In this document: piece by piece, positions 24,472-33,707 of the stretch
Layout of the letters: each line of letters starts with the position of its first letter
Numbering within the stretch: the first letter of the stretch is position 1
Origin: Nitrobacteraceae bacterium AZCC 1564
GTDB lineage: Bacteria > Pseudomonadota > Alphaproteobacteria > Rhizobiales > Xanthobacteraceae
Direction: 5' to 3'
Assembly: GCA_036924835.1 (NCBI GenBank)
Contig: JBAGRR010000001.1
Coordinates: 4,665,001-4,729,000, forward strand
Length of the DNA: 64,000 nt
Notes under the pieces: generated by a model
What the model was told of the DNA's origin: nothing
Databases searched by the model: none
The model's input: only the letters and a program-made list of their open reading frames with translations
Position numbers and translations under genes: made by a program

Positions 24472-26711
24472 TTAGAGGCCGATGGCGTCTCTCACCTTTG
24501 CTGCCGTGAACGGAAGGTCGCGCAGACGGCGCCCTGTGGCGCCTGCAATGGCATTGGCGATCGCTGCGGCCGTCGGGCCTTGCCCCGCTTCGCCGGCTCC
24601 AAGAAACGGCGAACCCGGCCTGTCGATGATGTGCACGTCAACAGTGTCCGGAACGGCATCGAAGCGCAGGATCGGGTAGGTCGACCAATCGATGGACGTG
24701 ATCCGCGTGTCGTCGAACGTGACGCCTTCATACAATGTCCAGCTCGTCGCCTGGAGGATCGCGCCCTCGATCTGGTTGCGAATGCCGTCGGGATTAACGA
24801 CTTGACCCGCATCGACAGCGCTGACGGCGCGGATCACTCGCACACGTCCTGTTTCGCGGTTGACCTCCACCTCCAGCGCAAGCGCGCAATAAGCCGCCAG
24901 GTTTTTATAGCGCGCAAACGCGAAGCCGCGGCCGCGTCCTTCGATTCGTTTGTAGCGATCCCAACCGAATTCATCTGCAGCGCGAGTGATGACATCGCGG
25001 GCGCGCTCATCGGTCAGGTGGGCGAGGCGGAAGGCGACCGGGTCCTGACCTGCCTCGCGCGCGAGTTCGTCCATGAAGCTCTCGATGGCGAATACGTTGG
25101 TGTATGCGCCGAGTGAACGCATGGCGGAAATTCGCAGCGGCATGTCGGGCAGGAAGTGGTGCACCACGGTTGCGCGGTCGAGCGCATACAGCGGAATCGC
25201 GTTGCGATCTCCGCCGCCTTCCGGCAGCGGCAATGGCTCCGGCGGCGGGACTGGGAAGTGACTTTCGATGTGTTGCGCCGCCAGCAGCGATCCGGCCTTT
25301 CCCGGACGCATGGAATGCGTATTGCTCCACACATCATAATTCCAGCCAACGATCTTGCCGTTGGCATCAAGGGAGGCCGATGCCTTGGAGATCATCGCGG
25401 GTCCATAGGGCTCCCACGCATGTTCCTGTTCGCGCATCCACTGCACACGTACCGGCGGGCCGCTCATGGCGAGCGCGATCACTGCGGCATCTGCTGCTGC
25501 GTCATCGGCGCCGTTGTGGCCGTAACACCCTGATCCCTGCACGTGAACACAGCGCACTTTGTCGTTAGGCATCTTCAGCATTTCGGCGATCGCCGCCCGG
25601 TCCGGATAGACGCCCTGCGTGTGGGTCCAGATGGTCAGTTCATCATTCTGATGTTGCGCGACTGCGCAGGATGGACCGATCGACCCATGGCATTGATAGG
25701 GACGGGTGTAGGTGGCCTCGATTGTTGTTTGCGCCTGACGGGTGGCGTTCTTGATGTCGAGGATCGTGCTGTCCTGCGACGGCAGTGCGCGAATGACATC
25801 GGGAAGGGGCTTGCTTGCAGGCAGCGCCGGCTTTTCCGACCAGTGCGCGGCCGCGGACAACGCACGCATGGCTGTCACCGCCTGAAATTCTTCCTTCGCG
25901 ACCACTGCAAGGAAATCGCCGTTGCGAATGGTCTTCAGTACACCCGGCATCGCATCGATAGCGGCGAGATCGACGCTGTCGAGTTTCGCGCCATAGCTGG
26001 GCGGGCGAACCACGCGTGCATGCACCATGCCCGGCAGCCGCATGTCCTGCACATAGGCCTCTCCACCGGTGACCTTGGCCGGGATGTCGACGCGCGGCAC
26101 CGATGTGTTCATGACTTTGAATGTCGATGGATCGCGGAGATTCGAGACCGGCTGCGCGGGAATGCGAGGCGAGGCGGTCTCGGCCAATGATCCATAGGTC
26201 GCGCTGATGTTCGTCCCGACGATCGTTCCCTTGCCGTCGGTCTTGAGCTGACCTGGCGAGGTATTGAATTTGCGCGCGGCTTCCGCGATCAGCAGGTCGC
26301 GCATTTGAGCGGCCGCGTTGCGGATCGCGGTTGCACTGTCCTGCATGGAGTGGCTGCCGGCGGTGTAACCTTCATTCGCCGTGCGTCCCGTATCGGCTGT
26401 GACCAGGTTGATGCTGTCGAATGGCACGTCGAGTTCTTCGGCGGCCACCTGGATCAGCGCGGTCTTGATGCCCTGGCCGAGTTCGGCCTTCCCGCTCAGC
26501 ACGGTGATGCTTCCCTTGGCATCGATCCTGATCCAGAGTTGAGATACGGATCCTTGGCCAGGCTTCCCGGCAATTTCGCGGATGGTTTGGCGCCCGCTTC
26601 GGGGGCGGTTTCCTCCTGAGCAAGCACCGGTGAGAGCGAAAAAGCAACGACGAGCGCGCCGCCAACTTTCAGGATCGTGCGGCGCGAGAGCGGACCGAGT
26701 GGCGCGTTCAT
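24472..26711 (-). pseudogene. Molybdopterin-binding subunit of a xanthine-dehydrogenase-family (IorB-like) enzyme, frameshifted
   Basis: The gene starts at ATG 26711 with a Tat signal peptide (SRRTILKVGGALVVAFSLSP), runs through AKDPYLNS and then loses frame at about 26536: one base is missing between AAC TC and TGG. In the other frame WIRIDAKGSITVLSGKAELG and the whole catalytic part continue to 24472, including RGRGFAFARYKN and GAGEAGQGPTAAAIANAI near the end with the active-site Glu region. Restored, it would be about 746 residues, normal for the family. Its start overlaps the [2Fe-2S] gene stop (ATGA). Real pseudogene or sequencing error cannot be told apart here. Confidence 0.85.
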
Positions 26712-27190
26712 CAGATGGCTCCCTTCGCTGAAGCTCTTTGCATCAAATTAGCGGCGCGACGCACAGCTTTAAGAATGCGCATATGCGTGCCGCAGCGGCA
26801 CAGATTGGATTGCAGCGCGGTGCGGATAGCGCTGTCTGATGGATTGTTGTCCTGCGCGAGCAGCGCCTGCGCCCGCATGATCATCCCGGCGATACAGTAG
26901 CCGCACTGTGCAGCCTGTTCTTCGATGAAGGCCTGCTGGATCGGCGCTGGACTGTCTTCGGTGCCGAGGCCTTCCACCGTGGTGATCTTGCGTCCTTCGA
27001 ACAGCGCGACGGGCGTCACGCAGGAGAGCACCGGCTTGCCGTCCGCGATGACCGTGCACGCGCCACACTGCCCAAGGCCGCAACCGAATTTGGCAGCATT
27101 GAGCTGCAGATCGTTACGCAGCACGTAGAGCAACGGTGTATCGGGCGCCGCATTCACGGAATGAGTTTGGCCGTTGACCATCAGGTCCAT
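26711..27190 (-). CDS. [2Fe-2S] subunit of molybdenum hydroxylase (IorA/CoxS-like)
   Basis: A 159-residue iron-sulfur protein. The plant-type ferredoxin cluster is bound by Cys residues in KFGCGLGQCGACTVIADG, and the second C-terminal cluster by CGYCIAGMIM and NLCRCGTHMRI. It carries electrons from the Mo site to the cytochrome subunit. Start ATG 27190 (GGAGAGA upstream) places the ferredoxin fold right at the N terminus. It has no Tat signal of its own and would be exported bound to the Tat-bearing large subunit. Middle gene of the cyt c - FeS - Mo operon. Confidence 0.92.
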   Translation of the reverse strand: MDLMVNGQTHSVNAAPDTPLLYVLRNDLQLNAAKFGCGLGQCGACTVIADGKPVLSCVTPVALFEGRKITTVEGLGTEDSPAPIQQAFIEEQAAQCGYCIAGMIMRAQALLAQDNNPSDSAIRTALQSNLCRCGTHMRILKAVRRAANLMQRASAKGAI

Positions 27191-27201
27191 GCGTCTCTCC
27201 G

Positions 27202-28557
27202 CTAACGGGTGGTCGATGAAGTGGAGGCCTCTGCCTCGGTTCGTATCTTCCGCAACGGATCCGGCACGTTCGGCCATCGCGGCTTTTGTGCAAACCGCGT
27301 GCGGATATATTGCGCCAGCGAGATTACTTGTTGATCCGTCAGTGTGTTCGAAAAGCCCGGCATGATCGGCCCGCGCGTGCCGCTGGTCGCCGGAACCCCA
27401 TCGAGGATGACGCGGAGCGCATTGCGCGGATCGTTGGCGCTGACGGCCGTGCTCAGTGCGAGGTTGATGCCGCCGTACGGTACCGGACGGCCTGCGTCAT
27501 GACAGGGCGCGCAGGTGCTGGCATAGAGTACCGCGCCTGCGTCATCGGGCGACTCCACCTTTGCCGTGGCCTGGCTTCCCGCCGACTGCGGCTTGCTGCC
27601 GGTGCCGGATGTGTTGTTGCTCGCCACCAGCAGGTTGTCGTCCTTGCGCTGCTGCCCTGACGGCTGCTTCATGAGCGAAGCGACATAGACTGCGATGGCT
27701 TTGACATCCTGATCCGAAACAGTTGCGAGATTGCCGACGACCTGTCCCATCGGCCCGCGCGCCACGCCGTGCAGACCGTGCCATCCCTGGCGCAAATAGG
27801 CATTCAGCGAATCCGCATCCCACGGGATCGGCGCTTGAGATGCAGCGTTGATGGTGAACGCGTGCCAGCCCTCCGCATCACCACCCGCAAACGCCTGACG
27901 GGTCTTTTCCGCGCCGAGCCAATTGCGCGGCGTGTGGCACGCGCCGCAATGGCCGATGCCTTCCACGAGGTACGCGCCGCGATTCCATTCGCCGTCGCGC
28001 GATGGATCGGGGGTGAAAGGTCCTTTGCGCAGGAACATCATATTCCACGCGGCGAGCAGGGGACGGATGTTGAACGGAAACGAGAGATCGTTGGCGCGGG
28101 TCGGGGCACGCACCGGTGTCCGCGTCATCAGATACGCATAGAGCGCGCTGTTGTCGTTATCCGAGACCAGCGTGAAGTGATCATAGGGAAACGCAGGGTA
28201 GAGATAGTTGCCTTCGCGGTCGACGCCTGTTCGCATCGCGCGCTGGAAGGCTTCTTCCGACCAGTTTCCGATGCCGGTTTCAGGATCAGGCGTGATGTTG
28301 GTCGAATTGATTGTGCCGAACGGCGTGGGGATATCGCGGCCGCCTGCAAAGGTTTTGCCACCTTCGGTCGTATGACACGTATTGCAGTCACCTAGCGCTG
28401 CGAGATCGGCACCGCGTTTGATCAGGGACATGTCGAACTTTTGTGCGCTGCCGGCCGGGATGGACGGGATTTCCGGACTGCGGATGGCAAGAAAGGTAAG
28501 GGCCATCACCACCGCCGCCGACGCGGCTCCAATCATTGCGAGTTTGACATAGCGCAT
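27202..28557 (-). CDS. Triheme cytochrome c subunit
   Basis: A 451-residue membrane-anchored periplasmic protein with an N-terminal hydrophobic segment (about residues 8-26) and three CxxCH heme sites: CNTCH, CGACH and CAPCH. Each domain has a distal Met region (for example GPIMPGFSNTLT in the third). Such triheme subunits pair with IorAB-type hydroxylases and pass electrons to the respiratory chain, as in alcohol dehydrogenase cytochromes and nicotinate or aldehyde dehydrogenases. It is the promoter-proximal operon gene, 11 bp ahead of the [2Fe-2S] gene. ATG 28557 was chosen over the longer frame as the start of the signal region. Confidence 0.9.
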   Translation of the reverse strand: MRYVKLAMIGAASAAVVMALTFLAIRSPEIPSIPAGSAQKFDMSLIKRGADLAALGDCNTCHTTEGGKTFAGGRDIPTPFGTINSTNITPDPETGIGNWSEEAFQRAMRTGVDREGNYLYPAFPYDHFTLVSDNDNSALYAYLMTRTPVRAPTRANDLSFPFNIRPLLAAWNMMFLRKGPFTPDPSRDGEWNRGAYLVEGIGHCGACHTPRNWLGAEKTRQAFAGGDAEGWHAFTINAASQAPIPWDADSLNAYLRQGWHGLHGVARGPMGQVVGNLATVSDQDVKAIAVYVASLMKQPSGQQRKDDNLLVASNNTSGTGSKPQSAGSQATAKVESPDDAGAVLYASTCAPCHDAGRPVPYGGINLALSTAVSANDPRNALRVILDGVPATSGTRGPIMPGFSNTLTDQQVISLAQYIRTRFAQKPRWPNVPDPLRKIRTEAEASTSSTTR

Positions 28558-28794
28558 ACTGACGTTCGCAACATGAGTGGTAGATGTCAGACGCGAACAC
28601 GCTAGCGTTTGTTCCTGATGAAGTGCGTACAAATGGGTGCTTTTGCTCTGAATTTTCCGTGAGGCACTTCAAGCATTTCATCGCGATCCGATGATCGGGC
28701 GTTTGGTGCCCGCCTTCAGGGGTGCGGGCGAAACAGCGATGATTATGTCAAATCGCTGGGATTTCCCCCACCACGACAGTCAGTATCACGCTGC

Positions 28795-29704
28795 TCAAGC
28801 ACGGCGTGCTCGCGGCCTTGCCCCCTCGATGAGGCTGCGCTGTTTGGAGAATGCATCAGCGATGAAATCGAGCACGGTACGAATCCGTGTGACGCGGCGC
28901 AGGTCCCGATGGGTGAGCAACCACAGGGACCCTTCCATGCCAGGCAGCGGCGCGGTCACGCGGCGAAGCGCTGCAATTGGGTCGGCGAGATAGCAGGGCA
29001 AAGCCGTCACGCCCAACCCGGCCTCTGCTGCTGAGCGAAGCGCAAGCAGCGAATCCGCCCGAAAGACAATCCGCTCTCGCGGGCAGGTTCGCGGACATCC
29101 AACGCGCGGACCGCAGATGGCTGAGGCTGTCTTCAAATCCGAGCCAGTCATACTCGCTCAGCGTCTTTTTCCCGCATCTCTCGAGATAGGCAGAAGAGGC
29201 ATAAGGTGCTGTCGCGACCGTTGCGAGCCGCCGGCCGATAAGCTGTTCCGGCGCCGCGACTGCCGGGCGAAGCGCGATGTCCGCGTCGCGCTTGGTGAGC
29301 GTGAAGAAAGTATTGGCGACGATCAACTCCACAACGATGTCGGGATGCCTGGTCCTGAGTGCCGCGAGAACAGGCGTGATCATATCGACGAGCGTATCCG
29401 TCGTCGTCAACCGTACAAGACCTGACGGACGTAAATCCTCGCCCGCAAGCCGCCGCTCCAAATCGGTGAGGTCGGCAAAGACACGGGCTCCCGTCGCGAT
29501 CACCATCTCGCCTGCAGACGTCGGCGTGTAGCCGTCACGCGCTCGCTCAAACAGCTTGGCCCCGAGGCGAAGTTCGATGGCGCTGAGGCGGCGAAATGCG
29601 GTGGAATGGTCCACTTTCAGCAAACGGGCGGCCCCGGTCAGCGTACCGGCCGTGCCTATGGCTTGGATCAGTTTCAGATCATTCGGCGAGAAGGATTCCG
29701 GCAT
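28795..29704 (-). pseudogene. LysR-family regulator with frameshift
   Basis: From ATG 29704 the frame encodes a normal LysR helix-turn-helix (NDLKLIQAIGTAGTLTGAAR, LKVDHSTAFRRLSAIELRLG) and most of the effector domain up to SARWMSANLPA. The fold then continues in another frame as ERIVFRADSLLALRSAAEAG and on to 28795. Removing one base near 29077 restores a continuous protein of about 302 residues. It is divergent from the NTF2-like gene at 29832. A sequencing error or a recent inactivating indel would both explain this. Confidence 0.82.
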
Positions 29705-29831
29705 CTGGCGACTCCCACGCTCGCGTTGGTCCTTGCACATAACGCAAGCTAAGCTTGGGAGTTCGCTGCATTTCCTTGCGGAGTTGCCGTACCCAGATTG
29801 ATCCGATCGAAGCAACATTCAGGAGATCGCC

Positions 29832-30257
29832 ATGGGAGCTCCATCCCCCGAACTGTGTAATCTTTGGCTGGCGCGGGCCTTCAACGCCAAGGACGTAGAG
29901 GCTGCGACCGCCATGTACCACCCGGATTCCTCGATCGTCGAAGTGCAGCAGGTCCATGGCAGCGCCACCGTCGCGCGCGGTGCCGACGGCATCCGTAAAA
30001 CGATGGCGGCGTATATCGGCATGAATCCGCACATGGATGTGGTGACGCATCACACCACTATTGCCGGCGATTTCGCGATGACGCGCTCGCAATGGCTGAT
30101 CCGGGGCCGGGACAAGAATGGCAAAGCGACGGAAGTCCATCACCACGGAATGGAGGTGCATCGCAAGCTGCCGGACGGCACGTGGGTGTTCTTCATCGAT
30201 CATCCTTTCGGTGCCGATCCCGAATGGGCGATGAAGGCGCCGCCTCCCACCGAATGA
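29832..30257 (+). CDS. NTF2-like (SnoaL-type) protein
   Basis: A 141-residue single-domain cone fold protein: NLWLARAFNAKDVEAATAMY at the N terminus, then IVEVQQVHGSATVARGADGI and DFAMTRSQWLIRG, WVFFIDHPFGAD at the end. The fold covers isomerases, small hydrolases and binding proteins; the polar pocket residues do not allow a specific call. It starts at ATG 29832 with AGGAGA upstream, is divergent from the broken LysR gene (127 bp between starts) and converges with the efflux pump gene. Confidence 0.75.
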   Translation: MGAPSPELCNLWLARAFNAKDVEAATAMYHPDSSIVEVQQVHGSATVARGADGIRKTMAAYIGMNPHMDVVTHHTTIAGDFAMTRSQWLIRGRDKNGKATEVHHHGMEVHRKLPDGTWVFFIDHPFGADPEWAMKAPPPTE

Positions 30258-30333
30258 CAATCATGGGCCACGCGGCTCCAAGCATGACGCTGTTTCAAGG
30301 TTGGCCGCGGCATGCGCTCTGAAGCGTGATCTC

Positions 30334-31920
30334 TCAGTGCCCCGCCGGAGTATGCGCGCTCCGATCGACCGAGCGCAGCGTCAAGGCGAGGGGTACCAGG
30401 ATCGCGGCCATGGCGGCGAGCACAATGAACACGTCGATATAGGCGAGAAGGGTGGATTGCGTTCGCACCAATTGGCCGATGTAGGCCATGCTGGTGCCTG
30501 ACGAACTTCCGGTGAGGGTCTGCGCTTTGAAGAAGTTCTGAATCTGGTTGAGCGTGTCGTTAAAGAACGGATTCCATGATCCGATATGTTCGACCATACG
30601 CGATTGGTGAAATTGCTGACGCCGCGCCAGCATGGTCTGCGTCAGCGCTACGCCCATCGAGCCGCCGAAGTTACGCGCGAGATTGATCATCGCCGAGGCC
30701 TGGTCGGTCTTGTTCGGCGGAATGCCGTCATAGGATGCGGTGGTGATCGGAATGAAGATCAGCGGCAGCCCGATGCCGAGATAAATGCGCGACCAGGCGA
30801 AGAACCAGAAGTCCGCATCCGGCGACATCCGCACCAGATCAATCATTGCATAGCCCGCAAACGCCGCGCCGATCGAGATCAAGTATTTCGGCTGCACGAA
30901 GCTGAGCTGTCCGACCACCACCATCATCACCATCGTCACCAGGCCGCCGGGCGAGATGGCGAAGCCCGCAAGCGTCGCAGTGTAGCCGAACTGCTCCTGC
31001 AGCAGTTGTGGCAGCGCCTGCGTGGTCGCGATTAGCAGCGCGCCGGTAGCGAGCATGATGACGAAACAGGTGCCGAATTGCCGTCCGGAAAGCATCTGCA
31101 AGTCGATGAGCGGCCGTTCGCGGTTCAATTCCCATGGAATGAACAGCAGCAGCGCGACCGCGGACGTGATCGCGAAGGCGATGATGAAATTGGAGCCGAA
31201 CCAGTCCTCGATCTGGCCGCGGTCGAGCACGACTTCCATACTGCCGAGAAATGTCGCCACCAGCAGGAAGCCGATGAGATCGAAGTCCGGTCCTTTCTCC
31301 CACAGCTTCCTGCGTTCTTCCGCGCGCTCCGGCGAACTGGGAATGATGAGATAGATCAGGACGACGGAGACGATGCCGACCGGGACGTTGATGAGGAAGC
31401 ACCAGTGCCATGAGATATTGTCGCTGAGCCAGCCGCCGAGCGTCGGGCCCACCACTGGCGCCACCACGACGGCGATGCCGTACAGCGCAAAGCCCTGGCC
31501 GCGCTTGCTCGGCGGAAAGGCTGCGGCGAGAATCGACTGCGCCACCGGCGTCATACCGCCGCCTGCGAGGCCCTGCATCACGCGGAAGATCAGCAGTGCT
31601 TGCAGATTCCATGAAAGGCCGCAGAGCAGGGAGCTGAGCGTGAACAGCGCAATGCAGACCAGGAAGAAATTCTTGCGGCCGAACATCTCGGCAATCCAGC
31701 CTGACGCGGACAGCACCACGGAGTTGGCGACAAGATAAGTGGTGATCACCCACGACGCCTCGTCGATGCTGACCGCAAGGCCGCCGGAGATATAACGCAG
31801 CGCGACATTGGCGATGGTGGTGTCGAGCACTTCCATGAACGTCGCCACCGCCACCAGAATCGCGATCAGCCACGGATTCGCATTGCCATATTCGGATTGC
31901 TCGGCGCCTGTGTTGGCCAT
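30334..31920 (-). CDS. DHA2-family (EmrB/QacA-like) MFS efflux pump
   Basis: A 528-residue, 14-helix drug:H+ antiporter. It has motif D1-like TFMEVLDTTIANVALRYISG in helix 1, the loop AEMFGRKNFFLVCI, motif C region GPTLGGWLSDNISWHWCFLI, and the FFNDTLNQIQNF periplasmic segment near the C terminus. With the HlyD-type protein upstream it should form an EmrAB-TolC type pump. I start at ATG 31920 (GGAG at about -9) because the longer frame would begin inside repeat DNA. The first double-hairpin element begins 15 bp upstream of this start. Confidence 0.92.
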   Translation of the reverse strand: MANTGAEQSEYGNANPWLIAILVAVATFMEVLDTTIANVALRYISGGLAVSIDEASWVITTYLVANSVVLSASGWIAEMFGRKNFFLVCIALFTLSSLLCGLSWNLQALLIFRVMQGLAGGGMTPVAQSILAAAFPPSKRGQGFALYGIAVVVAPVVGPTLGGWLSDNISWHWCFLINVPVGIVSVVLIYLIIPSSPERAEERRKLWEKGPDFDLIGFLLVATFLGSMEVVLDRGQIEDWFGSNFIIAFAITSAVALLLFIPWELNRERPLIDLQMLSGRQFGTCFVIMLATGALLIATTQALPQLLQEQFGYTATLAGFAISPGGLVTMVMMVVVGQLSFVQPKYLISIGAAFAGYAMIDLVRMSPDADFWFFAWSRIYLGIGLPLIFIPITTASYDGIPPNKTDQASAMINLARNFGGSMGVALTQTMLARRQQFHQSRMVEHIGSWNPFFNDTLNQIQNFFKAQTLTGSSSGTSMAYIGQLVRTQSTLLAYIDVFIVLAAMAAILVPLALTLRSVDRSAHTPAGH

Positions 31921-31934
31921 CACGCCGTACTCCG

Positions 31935-32101
31935 CTAGTGTTCCGGTTCTGACATTCGTATCATCTCGCAGCAGGCACTTAACGAATGTCAGAACCAAAG
32001 GAACACTAGCAAATACAAAACTCTAGTGCGGTTTTGGATCTGACGTTCGTATGATGAGCTCGCGGTCGATACTGATACGAACGTCAGATCCACCGCACTA
32101 G
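31935..32101. repeat. CTAG double-hairpin element, family 3
   Basis: Hairpin 31935-32009 (CTAGTGTTCCGGTTCTGACA ... AGAACCAAAGGAACACTAG), spacer CAAATACAAAACT (32010-32022), hairpin 32023-32101 (CTAGTGCGGTTTTGGATCTG ... CAGATCCACCGCACTAG). The inner arms again have the three extra bases. The last CTAG is shared with the next element. Confidence 0.88.
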
Positions 32102-32264
32102 TACCGCCGATTTGAAGTCCCTGCATCACTCTCGGCAAACGCGCGACAGGGACTTCAAATCGAAAGCGGTACTAGAATCATAGCTTTGCTAGTACCCTTT
32201 GCTTTCCGAAGTTCGTTAAGATGAGTGCTGCGACGTATCACGAACTTCGGAAAGCGGGTACTAG
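32098..32264. repeat. CTAG double-hairpin element, family 4, fused to the previous element
   Basis: Hairpin 32098-32175 (CTAGTACCGCCGATTTGAAG ... TTCAAATCGAAAGCGGTACTAG region), spacer AATCATAGCTTTG (32176-32188), hairpin 32189-32264 (CTAGTACCCTTTGCTTTCCG ... CGGAAAGCGGGTACTAG). Inner arms carry AAA/TTT. It shares one CTAG (32098-32101) with the family 3 element, and its terminal CTAG holds the stop codon of the HlyD-type gene. The two elements fill the space between the efflux genes. Confidence 0.88.
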
Positions 32265-33460
32265 CGCACGGTGACGCGCGGCACCACCGACATGCCGGGG
32301 CCGAGTTCGACATCCGGGCGCTCATTGAATGTGATCTTCACCGGCACACGCTGAACCACCTTGACGAAATTGCCGGTGGCGTTTTCAGCGGGGAGCAGAC
32401 TGAACGCAGTGCCGCTGCCGGCCTGGATGCTGTCGACACGGCCTTTGAAGACGCGGCTACCGAACGCATCGATGCTGATATCAACCGGCTGCCCGACACG
32501 CATGTCGGCAAGCTGCGATTCCTTGAAGTTGGCGGTGACCCACACATCGAGCGGCACCACCACCATGATCGACTGCCCTGGTGATGCGAGCGCCCCGACC
32601 GCAGCCGTAAGCTTGGCGATGCGGCCATCGACGGTCGCGCGCAACTCGGTGCGGCCGAGATTGGCATCGGCCTGCGCCTTTTGTGCCTTGCCCTGATCAA
32701 CCTGTGCTGCCACTGCAGCCTTCTGTGCCACCAGCACATCAATTTGCCGTTCTGCTGAAATCTTCGCGGAATTGGCCGCATCGAACGCGGCTTGCCTCCC
32801 TTGCAGATCGGTCGCGGCCTGCTGCGCGCGCTGCACGGTGCCAGCGCCCTTTTGCACGAGATCTTGGTAACGGTTGTTTTCATCTTGAGCGAATTTGAGT
32901 GCCGCTTGGGCTTGCGCCACCTGCTGCTCGGCCTGTTGGATCTGGGATTTCTGCGCATTGATCTGGGCTTCGAGGTTCGTGACGCTCGCCTCAGCCTGGC
33001 GGATTTGCGCGGCCGCCTGATCGACCGCTGCCTGATAGTCGCGCGGGTCGATCTTTGCGAGTAGATCACCCGCTTTCACGATCTGGTTGTCGGTGACGTT
33101 GACCTGAACGATGGTGCCGGTGATCTGCGGGCTGACCAGCACGGGACGGCTGTCGATAAATGCGTCGTCCGTGGTCTCGAAGTGCCGCGCATTCAGATAC
33201 CATGCGATGCCGGCAATTATCCCAGCAATGATGAGGCCGAAGCAGACGATCATCGCGGTCGGGTGCTTGCGAAACGCGCCTTTCAATCCGCCGTTCTTTT
33301 TGTCGGCGGGTTCATCTGCCGGCTTATCCTGCACGCGATCCGGTTGCTGCGGACGTTCCAACTTCGCCGCCGGATCGGTCGCGCGCGGCGTGCGCTTGTC
33401 TTGCTCCTGATGCGCGTCGTCGCGGACCTGCGCATTCAGGGTCGCGCGTGTCGAACTCAT
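32261..33460 (-). CDS. HlyD/EmrA-type periplasmic adaptor subunit
   Basis: A 399-residue membrane fusion protein: charged cytoplasmic N terminus, one membrane span (about residues 69-88), lipoyl half-motif FIDSRPVLVSPQITGTIVQV, a Gln/Ala-rich coiled coil (about 135-255), second lipoyl half and beta-barrel (ATVDGRIAKLTAAVGALASP; ELGPGMSVVPRVTVR). It links the EmrB-like pump to an outer-membrane channel not in this window. Its TAG stop is formed by the CTAG end of a repeat element. The pump gene follows 340 bp later, entirely across repeat DNA. Confidence 0.92.
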   Translation of the reverse strand: MSSTRATLNAQVRDDAHQEQDKRTPRATDPAAKLERPQQPDRVQDKPADEPADKKNGGLKGAFRKHPTAMIVCFGLIIAGIIAGIAWYLNARHFETTDDAFIDSRPVLVSPQITGTIVQVNVTDNQIVKAGDLLAKIDPRDYQAAVDQAAAQIRQAEASVTNLEAQINAQKSQIQQAEQQVAQAQAALKFAQDENNRYQDLVQKGAGTVQRAQQAATDLQGRQAAFDAANSAKISAERQIDVLVAQKAAVAAQVDQGKAQKAQADANLGRTELRATVDGRIAKLTAAVGALASPGQSIMVVVPLDVWVTANFKESQLADMRVGQPVDISIDAFGSRVFKGRVDSIQAGSGTAFSLLPAENATGNFVKVVQRVPVKITFNERPDVELGPGMSVVPRVTVR

Positions 33461-33650
33461 GTGGCTTTAATCCTGTTATCGTCCCGATCCCGGACGCGGT
33501 GCAGGTTTTCAATACCAAACGAAACAGGGTGCAGGCAGTTCCTGCCATGCGCTAGGCGAAACGCTGCGTGCACGAATTTGGCCAGCCAGCGCCACGGCGG
33601 GCGGTGTATCAAACGTCTCTTATTCGAGGACATTTCAGTCGCATCAAGCC

Positions 33651-33678
33651 ACCTGCGAAAATCGCGTGATTCGCAGGT
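33651..33678 (-). terminator. Stem-loop downstream of the substrate-binding protein gene
   Basis: ACCTGCGAA (33651-33659) pairs perfectly with TTCGCAGGT (33670-33678), 30 bp past the stop of the minus-strand gene ending at 33708. There is no T-run, so this may be an mRNA-stabilising hairpin. Confidence 0.5.
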
Positions 33679-33707
33679 AGCCTAAAGGCAGGTATTCGAA
33701 GGTCTTG

